Assembly: GCA_021234155.1 (NCBI GenBank)
Contig: JAJEKV010000056.1
Location: forward strand, 1,967,330-2,031,329
Length of the DNA: 64,000 bases
Source of the DNA: Isoetes taiwanensis
Lineage: Eukaryota; Streptophyta; Lycopodiopsida; Isoetales; Isoetaceae
Reading direction: 5' to 3'
Positions 21,237 to 32,329 of the stretch are shown in pieces (the first letter of the stretch is position 1; each line of letters begins with the position of its first letter). Both the position numbers and the translations under genes were made by a program. The notes under the pieces are model-generated. The model did no database searches. It was not told the origin of the DNA and saw nothing but the letters and a program-made list of their open reading frames with translations.

Positions 21237-22408
21237 AGTGTTGGGAGCATAAAGGAGCCCAAACAGTCCATTCTACATTCAAGCTCCCGCTAAAGCTAAC
21301 ACCTGAATCAACTTCCGACCTGCGGCCCACGAGCAGACAGGCAGACAAAATAAGAAAAGCATCACTTTTGGTGTGGGATGAATTGAGCATGACACATTCC
21401 GATGCACTCACAGCAGTTGATAATGTCTTGAGGGAAATTCGATGTGATTCCAGACCATTTGGAGGAATAATTATATTGGCTGGCGGTGATTTCAGACAGC
21501 AACTACCTGTAATCAAACGAGCCAAAAAGATGGAAATCCTCTCAAAATGCGTCAAAAGCAACCCTCCATGGAAATATTTTAAGACATTCAGATCAACAAA
21601 CATGCGTCTCTGTAAAGTCGAAAGAGAATGGTCTGACTACCTACTAAAACTTGGAGATGGAGAACACGATGAGCCTACACTTCCTGCAGATGCTGTTCAG
21701 CTGCCAAGCACATGCATTGCGCGGAACAACATTATCGATGAGGTATTTGGAACAAGCATCGACTCAACAAGCATGGAACACCTATTTGAAAAACCCATAC
21801 TATCTCCAAAAAATGAGGATACACTAAAACTCAGCGACAAAACCTTGCAAAGACTGCATGGAGATTTGCATCCATACATCGGCATCGATACTCTCAACAT
21901 GGAAGATGAAGAGGACACAAGAAATTTTCCAATTGAATTTATTAACCACCTCACACCCTCCGGAATGCCGCCTCACAAGCTCAACATCAAGGTAGGAGCA
22001 ATAGTAATGTTGCTAAGGAACATGTATCCTCAGGGTGGACTGTGCAACGGGACACGCTTGTGCATCACCCATGCAACACAAAGAATCCTATGGGCGGAAA
22101 TAATTACAGGTCAATTCAGAGGCACCCCAATCCTGCTCCCAAAGATCAAGCTGACGCCGTCTGATTCGCACATACCATTCACCAGGAGACAATATCCAAT
22201 CCGCTTGGCTTTCTCGATGACAATAAACAAGTCGCAGGGCCAGTCTCTAGAGACTGTTGGACCTTACTTGCCAGCCCCAGTTTTTGCACACGGTCAACTT
22301 TATGTTGCTCTCTCAAGGTGCACTTCTCAGGCAGGAATCAAAATTGCTATTATAGAAACATCACGTCAAGGTGCATTACGAAAAGACCACCCCAAATGTC
22401 ATATATAA
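21209..22408 (+). pseudogene. Helitron Pif1-type helicase, C-terminal part
   Basis: An open frame of about 385 coding residues holding SF1B helicase motifs: GAQTVHSTFKLPL, LLVWDELSM (Walker B, motif II), GGIIILAGGDFRQQLPVI (motif III), SNPPWKYFKTFRSTNMRL, VGAIVMLLRNMYPQGGLCNG (motif IV/V region), RRQYPIRLAFSMTINKSQGQ (motif V) and GQLYVALSRCTS (motif VI). The Walker A lysine segment is absent because the N-terminal helicase is deleted at the junction near 21240. The frame has no stop, in contrast to the Rep part. The start codon is arbitrary. Confidence 0.9.
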
Positions 22409-22468
22409 AGAAGCATTTATATAAATAGAGCAGTATTCATTTGAATATGTCACAAATAGAAAAAAGAC

Positions 22469-22495
22469 CGCCCATTAGGGCGACCGCTTTTCTAG
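22469..22495 (+). other. Helitron 3' terminus (hairpin + CTAG)
   Basis: CGCCC-ATTA-GGGCG hairpin at 22469-22482, nine bases, then CTAG at 22492-22495 followed by T. This matches the Helitron 3' end: subterminal hairpin, CTRR, insertion before T. Confidence 0.8.
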
Positions 22496-22512
22496 TATAC
22501 AATATATTTACA

Positions 22513-25316
22513 TCACAACAATGTAATGATGATATGAATACCATCATTGACCGTAGCAAAACTCGTGCCATAGGCCTCCTCTTCCTTCAACACTGGCAGA
22601 GATGTTATGGTTGTGTCATTGGCCTCCTCCCCGTTCATCCTTTCAAGTCTAGTGTCTAGCTGTCTCATCATCAGTTCCGTGGATATGAGGAGGGTGGGAT
22701 CCTTTGAGGCTTGTTCCATAACCCTAGCAACACAACATTCCAAGGATGCCCAATCTTCCACTGTCAAGCCAACTTTTGGCGTGGGTTTAATGTCATCCTC
22801 TAGACTAATTATGCCCACCTCTGCCCCTACAGGGATATCAATATGGGTGTCCCCAGGTCTACATGGGCGCAAAAGCTCCATGCCACCACATGCATTTTCA
22901 TGTTGGGACCCTAGAACTCCAAGGAGGTCCTAGCCCCTGTACCTATCCATCAGTTGGATAACCTTCACCTGGTGTTTGCAAACATTCCCCTTGGCTCCCC
23001 ATGGGCAATCACAACTTTGCCCAATTCCTATATGCCCCATTCACAAAGGAGGGTTGGCAGTTCAGATCAAGAGTTTGGACATAGGCCTCTCCTCCACTGA
23101 GGTCGACAAATGTGACTGCATCATCTGGAATTCGCCTAGCCCTTCGAATAGCCAACTCTATAATTTGCTCTTGTGATGTGTTTATTACAAAACCAGCATC
23201 CTTCATCCCCCTGTTGGCAAGCAAAAGATACAATATGGAGTGTTAGTGCATACAAAAGGAAGCAAATTTTAGTCACTTCTACTAATTACCTAGAGTATAC
23301 CATGTAGGTCTCCACATCATGGACAAGCATGTGAAGTAGCCAATCTACCTCCTACCTTTTAGCTGGGACTTGGAAATCCCAAGGGGCCTTTTTAGTGCCT
23401 TGTGCCTTCTATTGCAGCGTTGGTTTCTTGATTGGAATGGGGAAAGATTCCTGTGGCCAAGACCCAATCACAAATGTTGCGAGTCCACTCTTGACTCATG
23501 TAGGAGGCCAACTTTGGATATTGTGGGTACTTTCTCTTTGGAGTCTCCAACTTTCTTGTGGCCTCTTGTCTAACAGCCTCATTGTAATCATCCCCGTATT
23601 CATTGTTACATGGAGGACACTTTGTTCCATACATAATCTCGCCGAACTCCTTAAACAGTTGGTTTCTCAAATCCTTGTTCTTCACGTGCTTTGTCAACCA
23701 CTTCAACCAATCTCTTCTCACATGCCAAATGCGAAGATGGACACATACACTAGGGAAAACCTACGGTGGAGAAAGTTGACACATGGTCAAAATGGACTAA
23801 AACAAACCAAAACTCAAATGAAGATAACTAGGGAAACATTGTTACCTTTTTTATTGCATGTATTTCGGCATCACAAGAATCGATGATAAAACATGAGGGC
23901 TTCCATGTTGAGTCATGAAGTTCGACCCACACTTTCATGGCTTCTAGCCATCTAGTTATTGTGTCTTTCTTCTGGGTATTCGTGATGATCCAAGCCAGTG
24001 GCATCCCATTGAAGTGGTCGTCAAATCCAATGAGAGCGAAGAGGTAATACCTTCAAAGTAGAAACACACTTTAGCAATGTTAGATTCCAAGGAACCTCAA
24101 AACGAGCAACCAAACCTCTTCTCGTTTGTCTTTAGGTGGAGTCAAGGCATATAGCCCTATCCGTTCCAAATCTCAACAAGGCATCCCTTTGAATGGGCGT
24201 CATGAACCCAAGTTGAAAGATGTCATCTTGCTCGTAGTGGAAGACACTGTCTTGGTTGTTGCTTGGTCTTCATGCAACTTCCAAACAGTTCGAGCCACTA
24301 ACTTGTCAATGTTGTAGATTTCATGCATCTTCAACATGTCGTCTCTGCAAAGCCCATCCAACCCAACTAGCTCCTTCTTCAAGTTCACCCTCTCCTGTTG
24401 GATGTTCATCACCATTCTAGGTGTTACATAATGCACTAGCTTCTGTTTGATCCATTCTTTCTTTTCAGCCGTGAGCCATGGTGCTAGCCTATACCTCAAT
24501 CCTTTCTCAATAGGTAGTGCCTTACTGTGGCAGATTGCACCTTCCTGGTTCACATGATCCCATTTATGGTAGGTAATTTGAGTGCAATTAGGAAGAAGGT
24601 AGAGCTGTTTCAAAGTAAAATGACATTGGCAACCCCTTCTCACACCCTCCTCCCTCTCAACCCTCTTCCTTCTTTGGCCCGGAGGGGGACGTCGATCCTC
24701 CACAACATAAGTGTTCTCAGATTTGTCTTCTAGCCCATAGGCACACCAGTACCTTTGTTGCACAATGAATGAATCAGACATGCTTTAAATCATAGGCTAG
24801 GGAAAGGAAATGCACACCTCTTCAAAGTCAGATATGAACCTTTGCCCAGTTTGGATAGCTCTTTATTCCTTTGAGCGCTTCTTATGTAGAAACTGCATGG
24901 TGCTTTCCCACTTTTTTTCTCCCCAGCAATGAAATCCCCAACTCGTGAGGTGGGAATGTGGCACACCCACACCAGTTGAGTACCTCCCCCTTGTAGATCA
25001 GGACCCTGGTGCTCTAACATGATCCAGGGTAGTCGACTGTGGCCAAAATGCCCTTCTGCAGAGTCTGTTTTCCAAATGCCTGCTTGCAGCTGCCACTAGA
25101 AATGATATCAGAGCTTGCAACACTGCAAGGAGATGGAATTGAGTTGTTCCAGGCACTTACCTCCTCAATCTTCTCGTCCACGTCCATGCCAAACTCCCCG
25201 CCGCCGTCATCGAATTGAGGCCGGGCAAAACAAAAGCAGGTGATTCTATGGATGGTATGAACAACCATACGGGGTGGACTCACGATGATGCAATGGCCGT
25301 CGATCTGGTCCTGCAT
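22513..25316 (-). pseudogene. MULE (Mutator-like) transposase with SWIM zinc finger
   Basis: Spliced transposase on the minus strand. From the N-terminus: an acidic leader (FDDGGGEFGMDVDEKIEE, about 25200), KSGKAPCSFYIRSAQRNKEL (about 24880), RGCQCHFTLKQLYLLPNC (24620), then DALLRFGTDRAICLDST (first catalytic Asp, about 24135), an intron (about 24117-24057), YYLFALIGFDDHFNGMPLAW, SCFIIDSCDAEIHAIKK (second Asp, about 23895), an intron (about 23860-23765), WHVRRDWLKWLTKHVKNKDL, SNQETNAAIEG (23410), VDWLLHMLVHDVETY (23320) and a SWIM finger (CDCPWGAKGNVCKH, about 23010-22965). Frameshifts occur near 25016, 24125, 23390 and 23010. It stops 18 bp from the Helitron 3' end. TIRs not found. Confidence 0.85.
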
Positions 25317-25369
25317 CTATGGTCCTGATATTGTCACGTGTCGGGTATGCAAGTGAGTATCTGGAGTGA

Positions 25370-25880
25370 TTCCATCCTGCGGAATCACAAAGACGTCCGA
25401 AGCAATTAAAAATCGGTGATTCCGCCGGGCGCAATTGCAATGGGGGATTCCCCCCAGCAGAATTGCAACGGGGTGATTCCGCCAGGCGGAATTGGTCTGG
25501 GGTGATTCCACTGGGCGGAAGTGCAACTGGATGATTCCACTTGGTGGGATATCGTCGACAGTATTCCGTCCCATGGAATCTGCCACGGGGGTGAATATTA
25601 GAACGTGATTCCATCCAGCAGTATCAAGGGAGTGTGAATCCGTCGCGTGAATAAAGTGGCGGTGATTCCGTCCGGCGGTATTCGGTCGTGGTGATTCCGC
25701 GGGAAGGTATAGAACGGACGGCCAGGGCATCCTGCAGATGGAGGGTTATGATACCTCTGTCAGGTAAGGTACCTGACTCTGTCAGGTACGAAAAATGGGA
25801 GCTCCGGAATGGATCCCGTTCCCGGAGGGTCTGCGATTCCACGGGAGAGTATTCACCGCGATGGAATCACCAAAACCAGG
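25370..25880. repeat. Palindromic GATTCCGCCxGGCGGAATT minisatellite
   Basis: About fifteen units of GGTGATTCCGCCGGGCGGAATTG and variants spaced 30-40 bp. Each is a near-palindrome around ATTCCGCC/GGCGGAAT, so single strands could fold. It lies immediately 5' of the MULE transposase and may be its subterminal region. Minus-strand ORFs here are repeat artefacts. Confidence 0.8.
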
Positions 25881-25899
25881 GTAAAGCTATTTTCACCCG

Positions 25900-26890
25900 T
25901 AAAGAAGAATGTATTCAAAGACAATAATGGCCCATTCACATGCATATAAATGAAAAAACGCCGGCTGCAAATGGGCGTGGCATCTATGGCAGCGATGCAA
26001 ATTTGCAAGTACACCTATCAGCGGAACGGTTGCAGCTAGAGGGCTATTGCACCGCTTGTCACGCCCATCTTCGTCGCTGCTGCAAATTTTTGAGCTCATA
26101 TGAGTCCTACATAAGTAGCAAATTAAATCCTACCATTAATCACTAGAATTCATTTATGATTTTCCATATCTAACTGCTTCCATAGCATGCCAAATAGAGA
26201 GCTATTCCACTTTTGTAGGTCATACAATATTCTTTCTAACAAACTTATTACATTCCAAGTGAATCAAATCTGTTGAAAATGCTAGAAGATATTCTTCTCC
26301 AGATTCTAACTTCCGACTACTTCTATTTCATACTACTTTTTAAGTTCGTTTACCTCTATATATACAGATCGTGCAAGGACAAGAAGAGAAAAAAGAAAAG
26401 ATTTCTTAGCTACTATTTGTTCCTTGCAGGCGCCATAGAAGCTTGTTGCCGCTCTAGAACTGCTTGCTGTTGTCGTGCCAGAAGTGCTTGAGCCAAAAAA
26501 AACCAGCGCCTAAGGAGCCTGCACCACCAGAACGTGTGCCAGAAGCTTGTTGTCGCGCCAAAAGTGCTTGAGCTAAAAGAACATGCGCCTAAGGAGCCTA
26601 CTGGAATATGTGTCATCGAGACTCTATACTCAAGAAAAATGGCCCACGAAAAACTCCTCTGCCCATTGAGTGTAAATTTAACAGGGTCTTTTTTTCATGG
26701 GCACTTTGGTTTTTTTTTATCCATATCGAAATTTTGAACGAAGTTAAGCATAATAAACAAGTTGGTATTAAGGAACATAACCATATAATACAATCAATAA
26801 GTCATTATGATCATGAATACACAGACATATAGAATGGCCTTTCATATAGATACTGAAGTTGTAATGAACATAAAGCTTCTATAAACCTTA
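25900..26890. other. No gene seen
   Basis: 26428-26500 and 26540-26610 are diverged copies of a 100-bp segment (AGAAGCTTGTTGxCGC..GTGCTTGAGC..GCGCCTAAGGAGCCT). 25975-26090 has inverse GATGCAAATTTGCA arms. Otherwise AT-rich with no convincing frame. Confidence 0.4.
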
Positions 26891-27343
26891 CTATGCGAGC
26901 AATTTTGCTAAAGTAGTATTAGATAGAATTGGCTGAATCAAGGTCAAATGAGTTGCTGGATCTTTTTCTAATATCTTCATCAGAACATAGAACATATGTT
27001 TGCAAGGAGTATAATTAATCTTCAATGCTTTGCTTCGAAACTCAGGGCAAGTGCAAGCAGGCTCTTTCTTGATGCTGACAGTATATGTTTGCCTCTCCCT
27101 CTCCAAAAGAAAATCAACATGCCCTCTTCCATAAAATAAGTCGCTACCCTCAGCATTGGATCCCCGATCATACATGCTAATCCGGATTTGATCCAGATTT
27201 TGGGCCGGCACAGCATTTGCGCATGAGAATAATAGATGAATCAACCATAACCCCCTTTCTTTCGATCCCTGCTGCAGAGTTTGATTTGGATTTGTTGGTC
27301 TGATTGAAGAAGAAAATCTATCTGCCTTGATCATTCCTAGCAT
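26891..27343 (-). CDS. SWIM-type zinc-finger protein
   Basis: 150 residues. A SWIM finger CxC-x17-CxH is seen in the C-terminal half: ERERQTYTVSIKKEPACTCP to YTPCKHMFYVLMKILEKD. The N-terminus (MLGMIKADRFSSSIRPTNPN) is unremarkable. SWIM fingers bind DNA or protein and occur in MULE transposases, FAR1/FHY3 proteins and ZSWIM ubiquitin ligases; the CPEFRSK spacing resembles the ZSWIM type more than the MULE at 22.9 kb. Intron-less and without frameshift, but isolated. Upstream exons were not found. Function beyond zinc binding cannot be told. Confidence 0.55.
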   Translation of the reverse strand: MLGMIKADRFSSSIRPTNPNQTLQQGSKERGLWLIHLLFSCANAVPAQNLDQIRISMYDRGSNAEGSDLFYGRGHVDFLLERERQTYTVSIKKEPACTCPEFRSKALKINYTPCKHMFYVLMKILEKDPATHLTLIQPILSNTTLAKLLA

Positions 27344-27689
27344 CTTCTAGACCGACGAAAAAAAAGCTAAATCACCATAGTTTTATTTCTAGATCCACAG
27401 GCAAAAATACCCGATTAGAATTTCAATTAGAATTAGTTTTGTTTCGACTGGTCGGCGCCAACTGGCCTGAGCCGAAGTTTCCAGGATGTTTCAGACGATT
27501 TCAGATAGCCGAAGTTTTCTTGTTGCCAGTTTTCTTCTTGCCATAGTTTTCTTCTTGCCGTAGATGTTGGATTGATTGTTTCGACTGGTCGGCGCCGACT
27601 CAACATTTTCAGAAATCATTTGCTTGATCATCAACATTTGCTGGATCATTTGCTTTGCCTGGTCGGCGTCGACTGAGGTAAACACCTCT

Positions 27690-28150
27690 GCAAAAATGTG
27701 ACGTAATTATCTATGCAAAATACCTATGCTGTATCTCTGCTGTGAATATCCCTGCTTGATCATTTCTTTGCTTTACAAAATACCTCTACATTGCTTGATC
27801 ATTTCTTTTCTTTGCTTTGCTTTGCTGTGAATATCTCTGCTTTGATCATTTCTTTGTAAATCCCTTTACAAAATACGTCTACTGTAAATGATTCGGCAGA
27901 CCTCTGCTGTAAATATCTCTGCTGTAAATCTCTGCTTGATCATTTCTTTGCTTTGCACGCTTGGTCGGCACCGACTGAGGTAAATGCCTCTGCAAAAACC
28001 TCAAGTAAATATCTCTGCAAAATACCTCTACTGTAAATATCTTTGCTGTAAATACCTATGCAAAATATCTCTGCAAAACATCTCTGTGGGTTGCAAGCTG
28101 CAAAAGATCTATGTGGGTTTGTGTAGCAAAATATATCTGTAAAATATCTG
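27690..28150 (+). repeat. TCTCTGC(T)GTAAATA degenerate array
   Basis: Some twenty copies of ATCTCTGCTGTAAATA / TACCTCTGCAAAATA with interspersed GCTTGATCATTTCTTTGCTT. TTGGTCGGCxCCGACTGAGG occurs at 27565-27600, 27655-27675 and 27960-27980, a second dispersed motif. It lies upstream of the gene at 28336. Confidence 0.65.
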
Positions 28151-28335
28151 GATTAACTTCATTACCTCATTAAATAATCTCTAGCAAGGAATAATCTGTG
28201 GCCATTTAATTGGTTTGCCCATTTAATTAATTTAATCTTCTTGGATGTATAGTGTGCATTTCATTTCCTTTCCTGCTTTGTTCATTTCAAACTCTAATTT
28301 ACACATTTCTAATTTAATTTATGTAGACTATTGGC

Positions 28336-30045
28336 ATGCTAGAGACCAGAAATAGAGCTTCAAATTTTGTGTACAAAAAGGAGCCAAGGAGACGATCGTC
28401 AAAAAAGATGTCTGGTTCTAATACAGATGATAGTGATAGTGGTGCTAAAAGTCCAAGGGCTGATGCAGATTCTAGTGTTGCACAAGAAGAGCAAATACAC
28501 GAAACTATTATCCAGCAAACAGACTCTGATTGCCATGATACTACAGGGCATGATTCGGCAGACCTGAATGTCCTTACACCTGAGCATGACAAGCCAGCAA
28601 GTAAAGATATCTCCAAATCAAGAAGGAAAGAAAAAAAAAAGGCAAAAGAAGACGAAGATTTGGAGACTCTCGAATTTCCCAAGACATTCACAATGCAGAT
28701 GATTTCTAAGACACTCCAGGAGTTAAGAATTGTACGCAGGACCGCTCCACCGTTAATTCCTCTATGTAGAATAATGTTGAATCAGGCAGTAAGAATCATC
28801 AACAAGGAAGCTAAATCATTGAGAGAAACTTCATTTTGAAGCTAATGGAGAAGGGGAGCTTCATTTTGTCTGTCACCATTGCAGTAGGCACTCATTGTCC
28901 AATCAATCATAGACCAAATAATGAGCACTTGGGATGCATATTGGTTGGAGGACGCTTCGAGAATGAGCTTGCAGAAAACGAAGAATGGAAAGATTTAAGT
29001 GGCAAAATGTTTTTATGCTGGGATGGGAATCACCGAACCGATGCTGGGATGCAAGAGATTAAAGATCACTATTCACTTGTGCGTAGTATACATTTCTCGA
29101 TCCAAGCAACATTTGTTCAAATTGATGCACAAAAAGAAGCAGCACTTGTTAGAGCAATGAGCAGGATGTGTGAGGCTAAATTGTATATTTATGTTTGTAC
29201 TTATTACTAATAATTTTATGATTATGATGAAGGCTCAATGAAGCGGGAATTGTGCATACAAAGCTTAAAGACATTCTATACGGAGTGCACAGAATGACGA
29301 TGTCTAATTTGTCAAATTTTATTCAACATATCCTTGTTGATGAGCTTCAGAGAATGAGAGCACAAGAGGTCAAAGCAATGGGGATGGAACCATGGTATCC
29401 TCATACACGTTACATATTAGCTAGGATTTTGTATTAGGTAAAGGTTCCAAATTATGTAAGATTCTTGTATACTACAATATTATTTACAAAGTCTTTATTT
29501 TCTTGAATTTGCAGTCTCAAATTGAGAATGAAGTTGAGGAAGCCATATCTGACTACAAGACGGGCCTTAGTCTTGAAGAAGCAAAGGTCAAAGCAGAAAA
29601 GGACGTGAAGACGAAGTGGGTGAAGAAAATGGGAAAGTACTTGGCAATACTGAATCCTGAACTTGGTAATGATTGGATTAATTTGGTCACCAGCAAGGAA
29701 CTGGAAAACTCATATTTGCGTTTGACTGTTGAGAAACTGTATGATCTTACTAGAGCTAAAGTTGATTCACCTGTAAGAGTTAGATGGTTGAATTGGATAG
29801 CTGCAAACACAGCTATTGTGCATAGCTTTAAAGTTCCTAACAATGACAAAGATTTTCATGATTGGGTGAAGAAGGAGACATGGTTGGAGCATCTTTTGAT
29901 GAAAACAAAAGACACACTAGATTCAATCCTTGAAGAAGATAACTTAGTCATCAACCATGATGGCAAGGATCTAGCTAAATGGTTTCGGCTTCAAGCTACA
30001 ATACAGGCAAATGATGTTCAAAGCTTATGGCATATCTTATCTTAG
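28336..30045 (+). CDS. Multi-exon gene with DGNHR motif, ParB-like, unknown
   Basis: Coding pieces: 28336-28839 (basic/Ser-rich head, nuclear-localisation-like KSRRKEKKKAKED, then FPKTFTMQMISKTLQEL), 28825-29180 (SFILSVTIAVGTHCPINHRP, GRFENELAENEEWKDLSGKM, FLCWDGNHRTDAGMQEIKDH), 29229-29437 (LNEAGIVHTKLKDILYGVHR) and 29515-30045 (helical, Lys/Glu-rich, ending LQATIQANDVQSLWHILS). Two introns are suggested by ATGAAG|G and TTGCAG acceptors at 29228 and 29514. The DGNHRxxA segment resembles the ParB/sulfiredoxin-like nucleotide-binding motif. A 24-bp echo of CTTCATTTTG near 28830-28855 goes with a frame change, so the copy may be damaged. Family not recognised; possibly host, possibly transposon-borne. 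Confidence 0.5.
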
Positions 30046-30702
30046 ATATAGATGCAGCTCTGAAGGAAAAATCCTAGCAATTTACTTCTGAAAATCCATG
30101 TTCTCATCACTGCATAAGCTCTTAACACAAAGCATGTACAAAGCTAATCTTGGCGGCATCATATGTAATCTCTAGAATTAAGCATACATATATCCGATAA
30201 ATCTGACCATGACAACCCATATGTCTCTGGTTAAATACATTCAACAGAAAAAAGCCCCACCTGAGAATTTCTTCATGTATAGACCTCTGGAGCCCTTGCA
30301 ATTGCATGCGCCTCAAAAGATTGGCTTCTCACTCCAAGAATCAAATTGCAAAAGAGGATACGTAGTGCAGTCAACTCTGACCCAGCATCACTATTTCCAT
30401 CATAACTCTTTCATACTGATGAATTCTGGCCTGATCAGGCCAGTTCGAAAATCTTACTCAAAAACCTTTCTAGCAAAAGAAAAATCACCTAAAAAGGATC
30501 TCTAGTTATAGAGATATGATGCTCCTTGGTCACCAAAACTGTCCAGAAATTGCTTCTTCTGCTTTCATGCTTTGCAAAAGCTCTTGCAAAAATTCTTTTT
30601 CAAAGAGGTAAAGCCCTTGGTTATATGCTTTCCATGCTACATGCATGCCAAGCATGATATATACATCCATAAATACATATGATGGCCCATCAGGTGGCTA
30701 GG
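30029..30702 (+). repeat. Dispersed repeat A, copy 1
   Basis: Aligns base by base (roughly 80-85 percent by eye) with 43099-43744, in the same orientation. Starts right at the stop codon region of the DGNHR gene and ends GGCCCATCAGGTGGCTAGGT. Contains no ORF of note. The two copies flank the older LTR and the 11.1 kb gypsy element. Confidence 0.75.
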
Positions 30703-31135
30703 TATATATAGTCCCCCGTCTAAAATTTAACCCATGTCCTCATGGGTCGATTATAGCTCTATTGAAGCATTTTCGTAACTAATTAAAACTGTTGTAATCA
30801 ATATGCAATGTCAACTTATTCACCATAAAGCATACCTCAATATCATCAAGGGTGGCTCTCATTGCTTACATGGAAAATACATACCTTTATGCTAACCACA
30901 AAGCCTCTAGATATTGTTCCTCCTCCTGAGGATATCATCATCTCCAATTGTCTCGCATGCATCGGACGTACGGACGCATTTACGCATTGCATGCATGCAT
31001 GCATGCATGCATGTGCGTGCAGCAAAAGCGCGGCAAAGAAGTGCGAGCGCAGCGCATACGCATGCATATCAACTATTAGTATCATCATTTCACAACCTCA
31101 ACTTAATTTATAATCTGCCCCCAAAGACCCAACAT
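30703..31135. other. No gene; ATGC run
   Basis: Contains (ATGC) microsatellite at 30987-31014 and otherwise AT-rich sequence next to the primer-binding site. Probably the start of the internal region of the older LTR element. Confidence 0.4.
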
Positions 31136-31350
31136 GCTCTGATACCAACTGTGATGAGCCTGCCGAGTTGACCTTCCTGGAAACTCGGGATCTTGTCTAA
31201 ATTTGCACTAATTATAGGTTGTTATGATATTGGTGAAGAATTGAATCTTCCTTTGCAGTTGAAACTTGAACCATTCTTATATTTCCAATATACGTCAAAT
31301 ACAACATAAATCCAAAGGATATATTATCCACAATGCATATACAACAGAAC
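31136..31350 (-). mobile_element. Older LTR with tRNA-iMet primer-binding site
   Basis: On the minus strand TGGTATCAGAGC (31147-31136) exactly complements the 3' end of plant initiator tRNA-Met, the standard plant retrotransposon primer site. An LTR boundary lies two bases away at 31150 (TGTGATGAGCC on the plus strand). The LTR runs to 31350, is interrupted by the 11.1 kb gypsy element, and continues from 42437. Its far end is not resolved. Internal sequence toward lower coordinates has no recognisable pol. Confidence 0.7.
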
Positions 31351-31943
31351 TGTTTGGGGTCTGGGTTCGGGAACTTTTGCAAGACAGCCCTCTGTGAGGA
31401 CCCGTGGATCTAACAGGAGAATCCGGGGACTATGTCACGCGGTATTTGCAAGAAAATAAAAGAAGGGAAAGGAAAACAAAGGAACAATGAGACAACAATG
31501 ATAAGCTTCCTTGATATCAATGATGATGATACATGAGCTCTCGCAACCGAGAGAAAACTGAAATGAGACAAGACTCAAAACTCATCTAGCCACTCATGTG
31601 CTAGCTCTACTCATATATATAGTACAATGGCCTTTGGCCCAATATAGACACTCTGACTGATCTCGGTGCCGACTCCTGGAAGGAGGCCTGATTTGCAGGA
31701 ATGTTGGCGGTGCCTCTTGAAGTGCCTGGAATCACGCTGACGCTGACGCAGGCAGTGACGGGCCATCACTTGTCTGAGCGGCGCCTCTTGGTAGCAGACG
31801 CAAAGCTTTGACAAGCGCGGGTCCGCCGCTTGGTCTTTGTCGGGCCTTTGACGATCGAACCCGCGGCTCGACCGGTGGATCCTTGGACTTGACTGGTCCG
31901 TCAGATGATGAATAGTCCCGTGCATCAGAGGCACAGATTAACA
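31351..31943 (-). repeat. 3' LTR (593 bp)
   Basis: Matches 41840-42431. A polypurine tract (read on the minus strand TTTGGTGGGGAG, 31955-31944) abuts it, confirming the minus orientation. A more internal TGTGAGGACC start at 31393 gives no target duplication and was not used. Confidence 0.95.
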
Positions 31944-31955
31944 CTCCCCACCAAA
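31944..31955 (-). other. Polypurine tract
   Basis: TTTGGTGGGGAG on the minus strand directly before the 3' LTR: the primer site for plus-strand DNA synthesis. Confidence 0.7.
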
Positions 31956-32329
31956 CGACACTCACCAAGAAAAGGAGGAAGTGTTTCGAGGGCGGGAATC
32001 CAAAGAAGCTCGAAAGTGATCCTCACGGGGAATGAGGGCGAGGCACCATTATGGTAAGTGCCTATGAGATCCCTGGACGATTTGAAGAGCGCAGGAGTGT
32101 TGAACCCAAGGGCGTGGATCGGCATCAAGGAGGAAATGAGAGCCACCATGTCTTCAAGGGCAAAGATGGGCTTCGAAGAAACAAAACCGGCACTCCATGA
32201 GTAGGCGGTCCGAGACCGAAGGCACCGACGCCGGCATTCGAAAGGCAAAGAAAAGATGGACGCCGCCGATTTAAGGAGCTGACGGTGATGCACTTGAGAG
32301 CAAAGACGTAAAACCAGCCCGATGGTGGA

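Larger units (their letters stand above)
166..22495 (+). mobile_element. Degenerate Helitron, split by an 18.9 kb insertion
   Basis: Rolling-circle transposon recognised from a Rep (HUH) domain at 526-1934 that resumes at about 20930, a Pif1-type helicase to 22408, and a 3' end with a short GC-rich hairpin followed by CTAG before a T. The Rep domain stops at the left TIR of an inserted element (1936) and continues after its right TIR (20871), so the two halves are one element. Many stops and frameshifts, and an internal deletion near 21240, make it non-functional. The 5' TC end is not resolved; 166 is only the first recognisable coding base. Confidence 0.85.

Noticed and set aside
25317-25730. 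137-residue minus-strand ORF with RNHP/SPRxN repeats
   Set aside because: Made by the GATTCCGCC minisatellite; all frames show repeated short peptides.
31393-31943. LTR starting TGTGAGGACC
   Set aside because: Gives a 551-bp LTR but no target duplication. Starting at TGTTTGGGG (31351/41840) gives matching AGAAC flanks.
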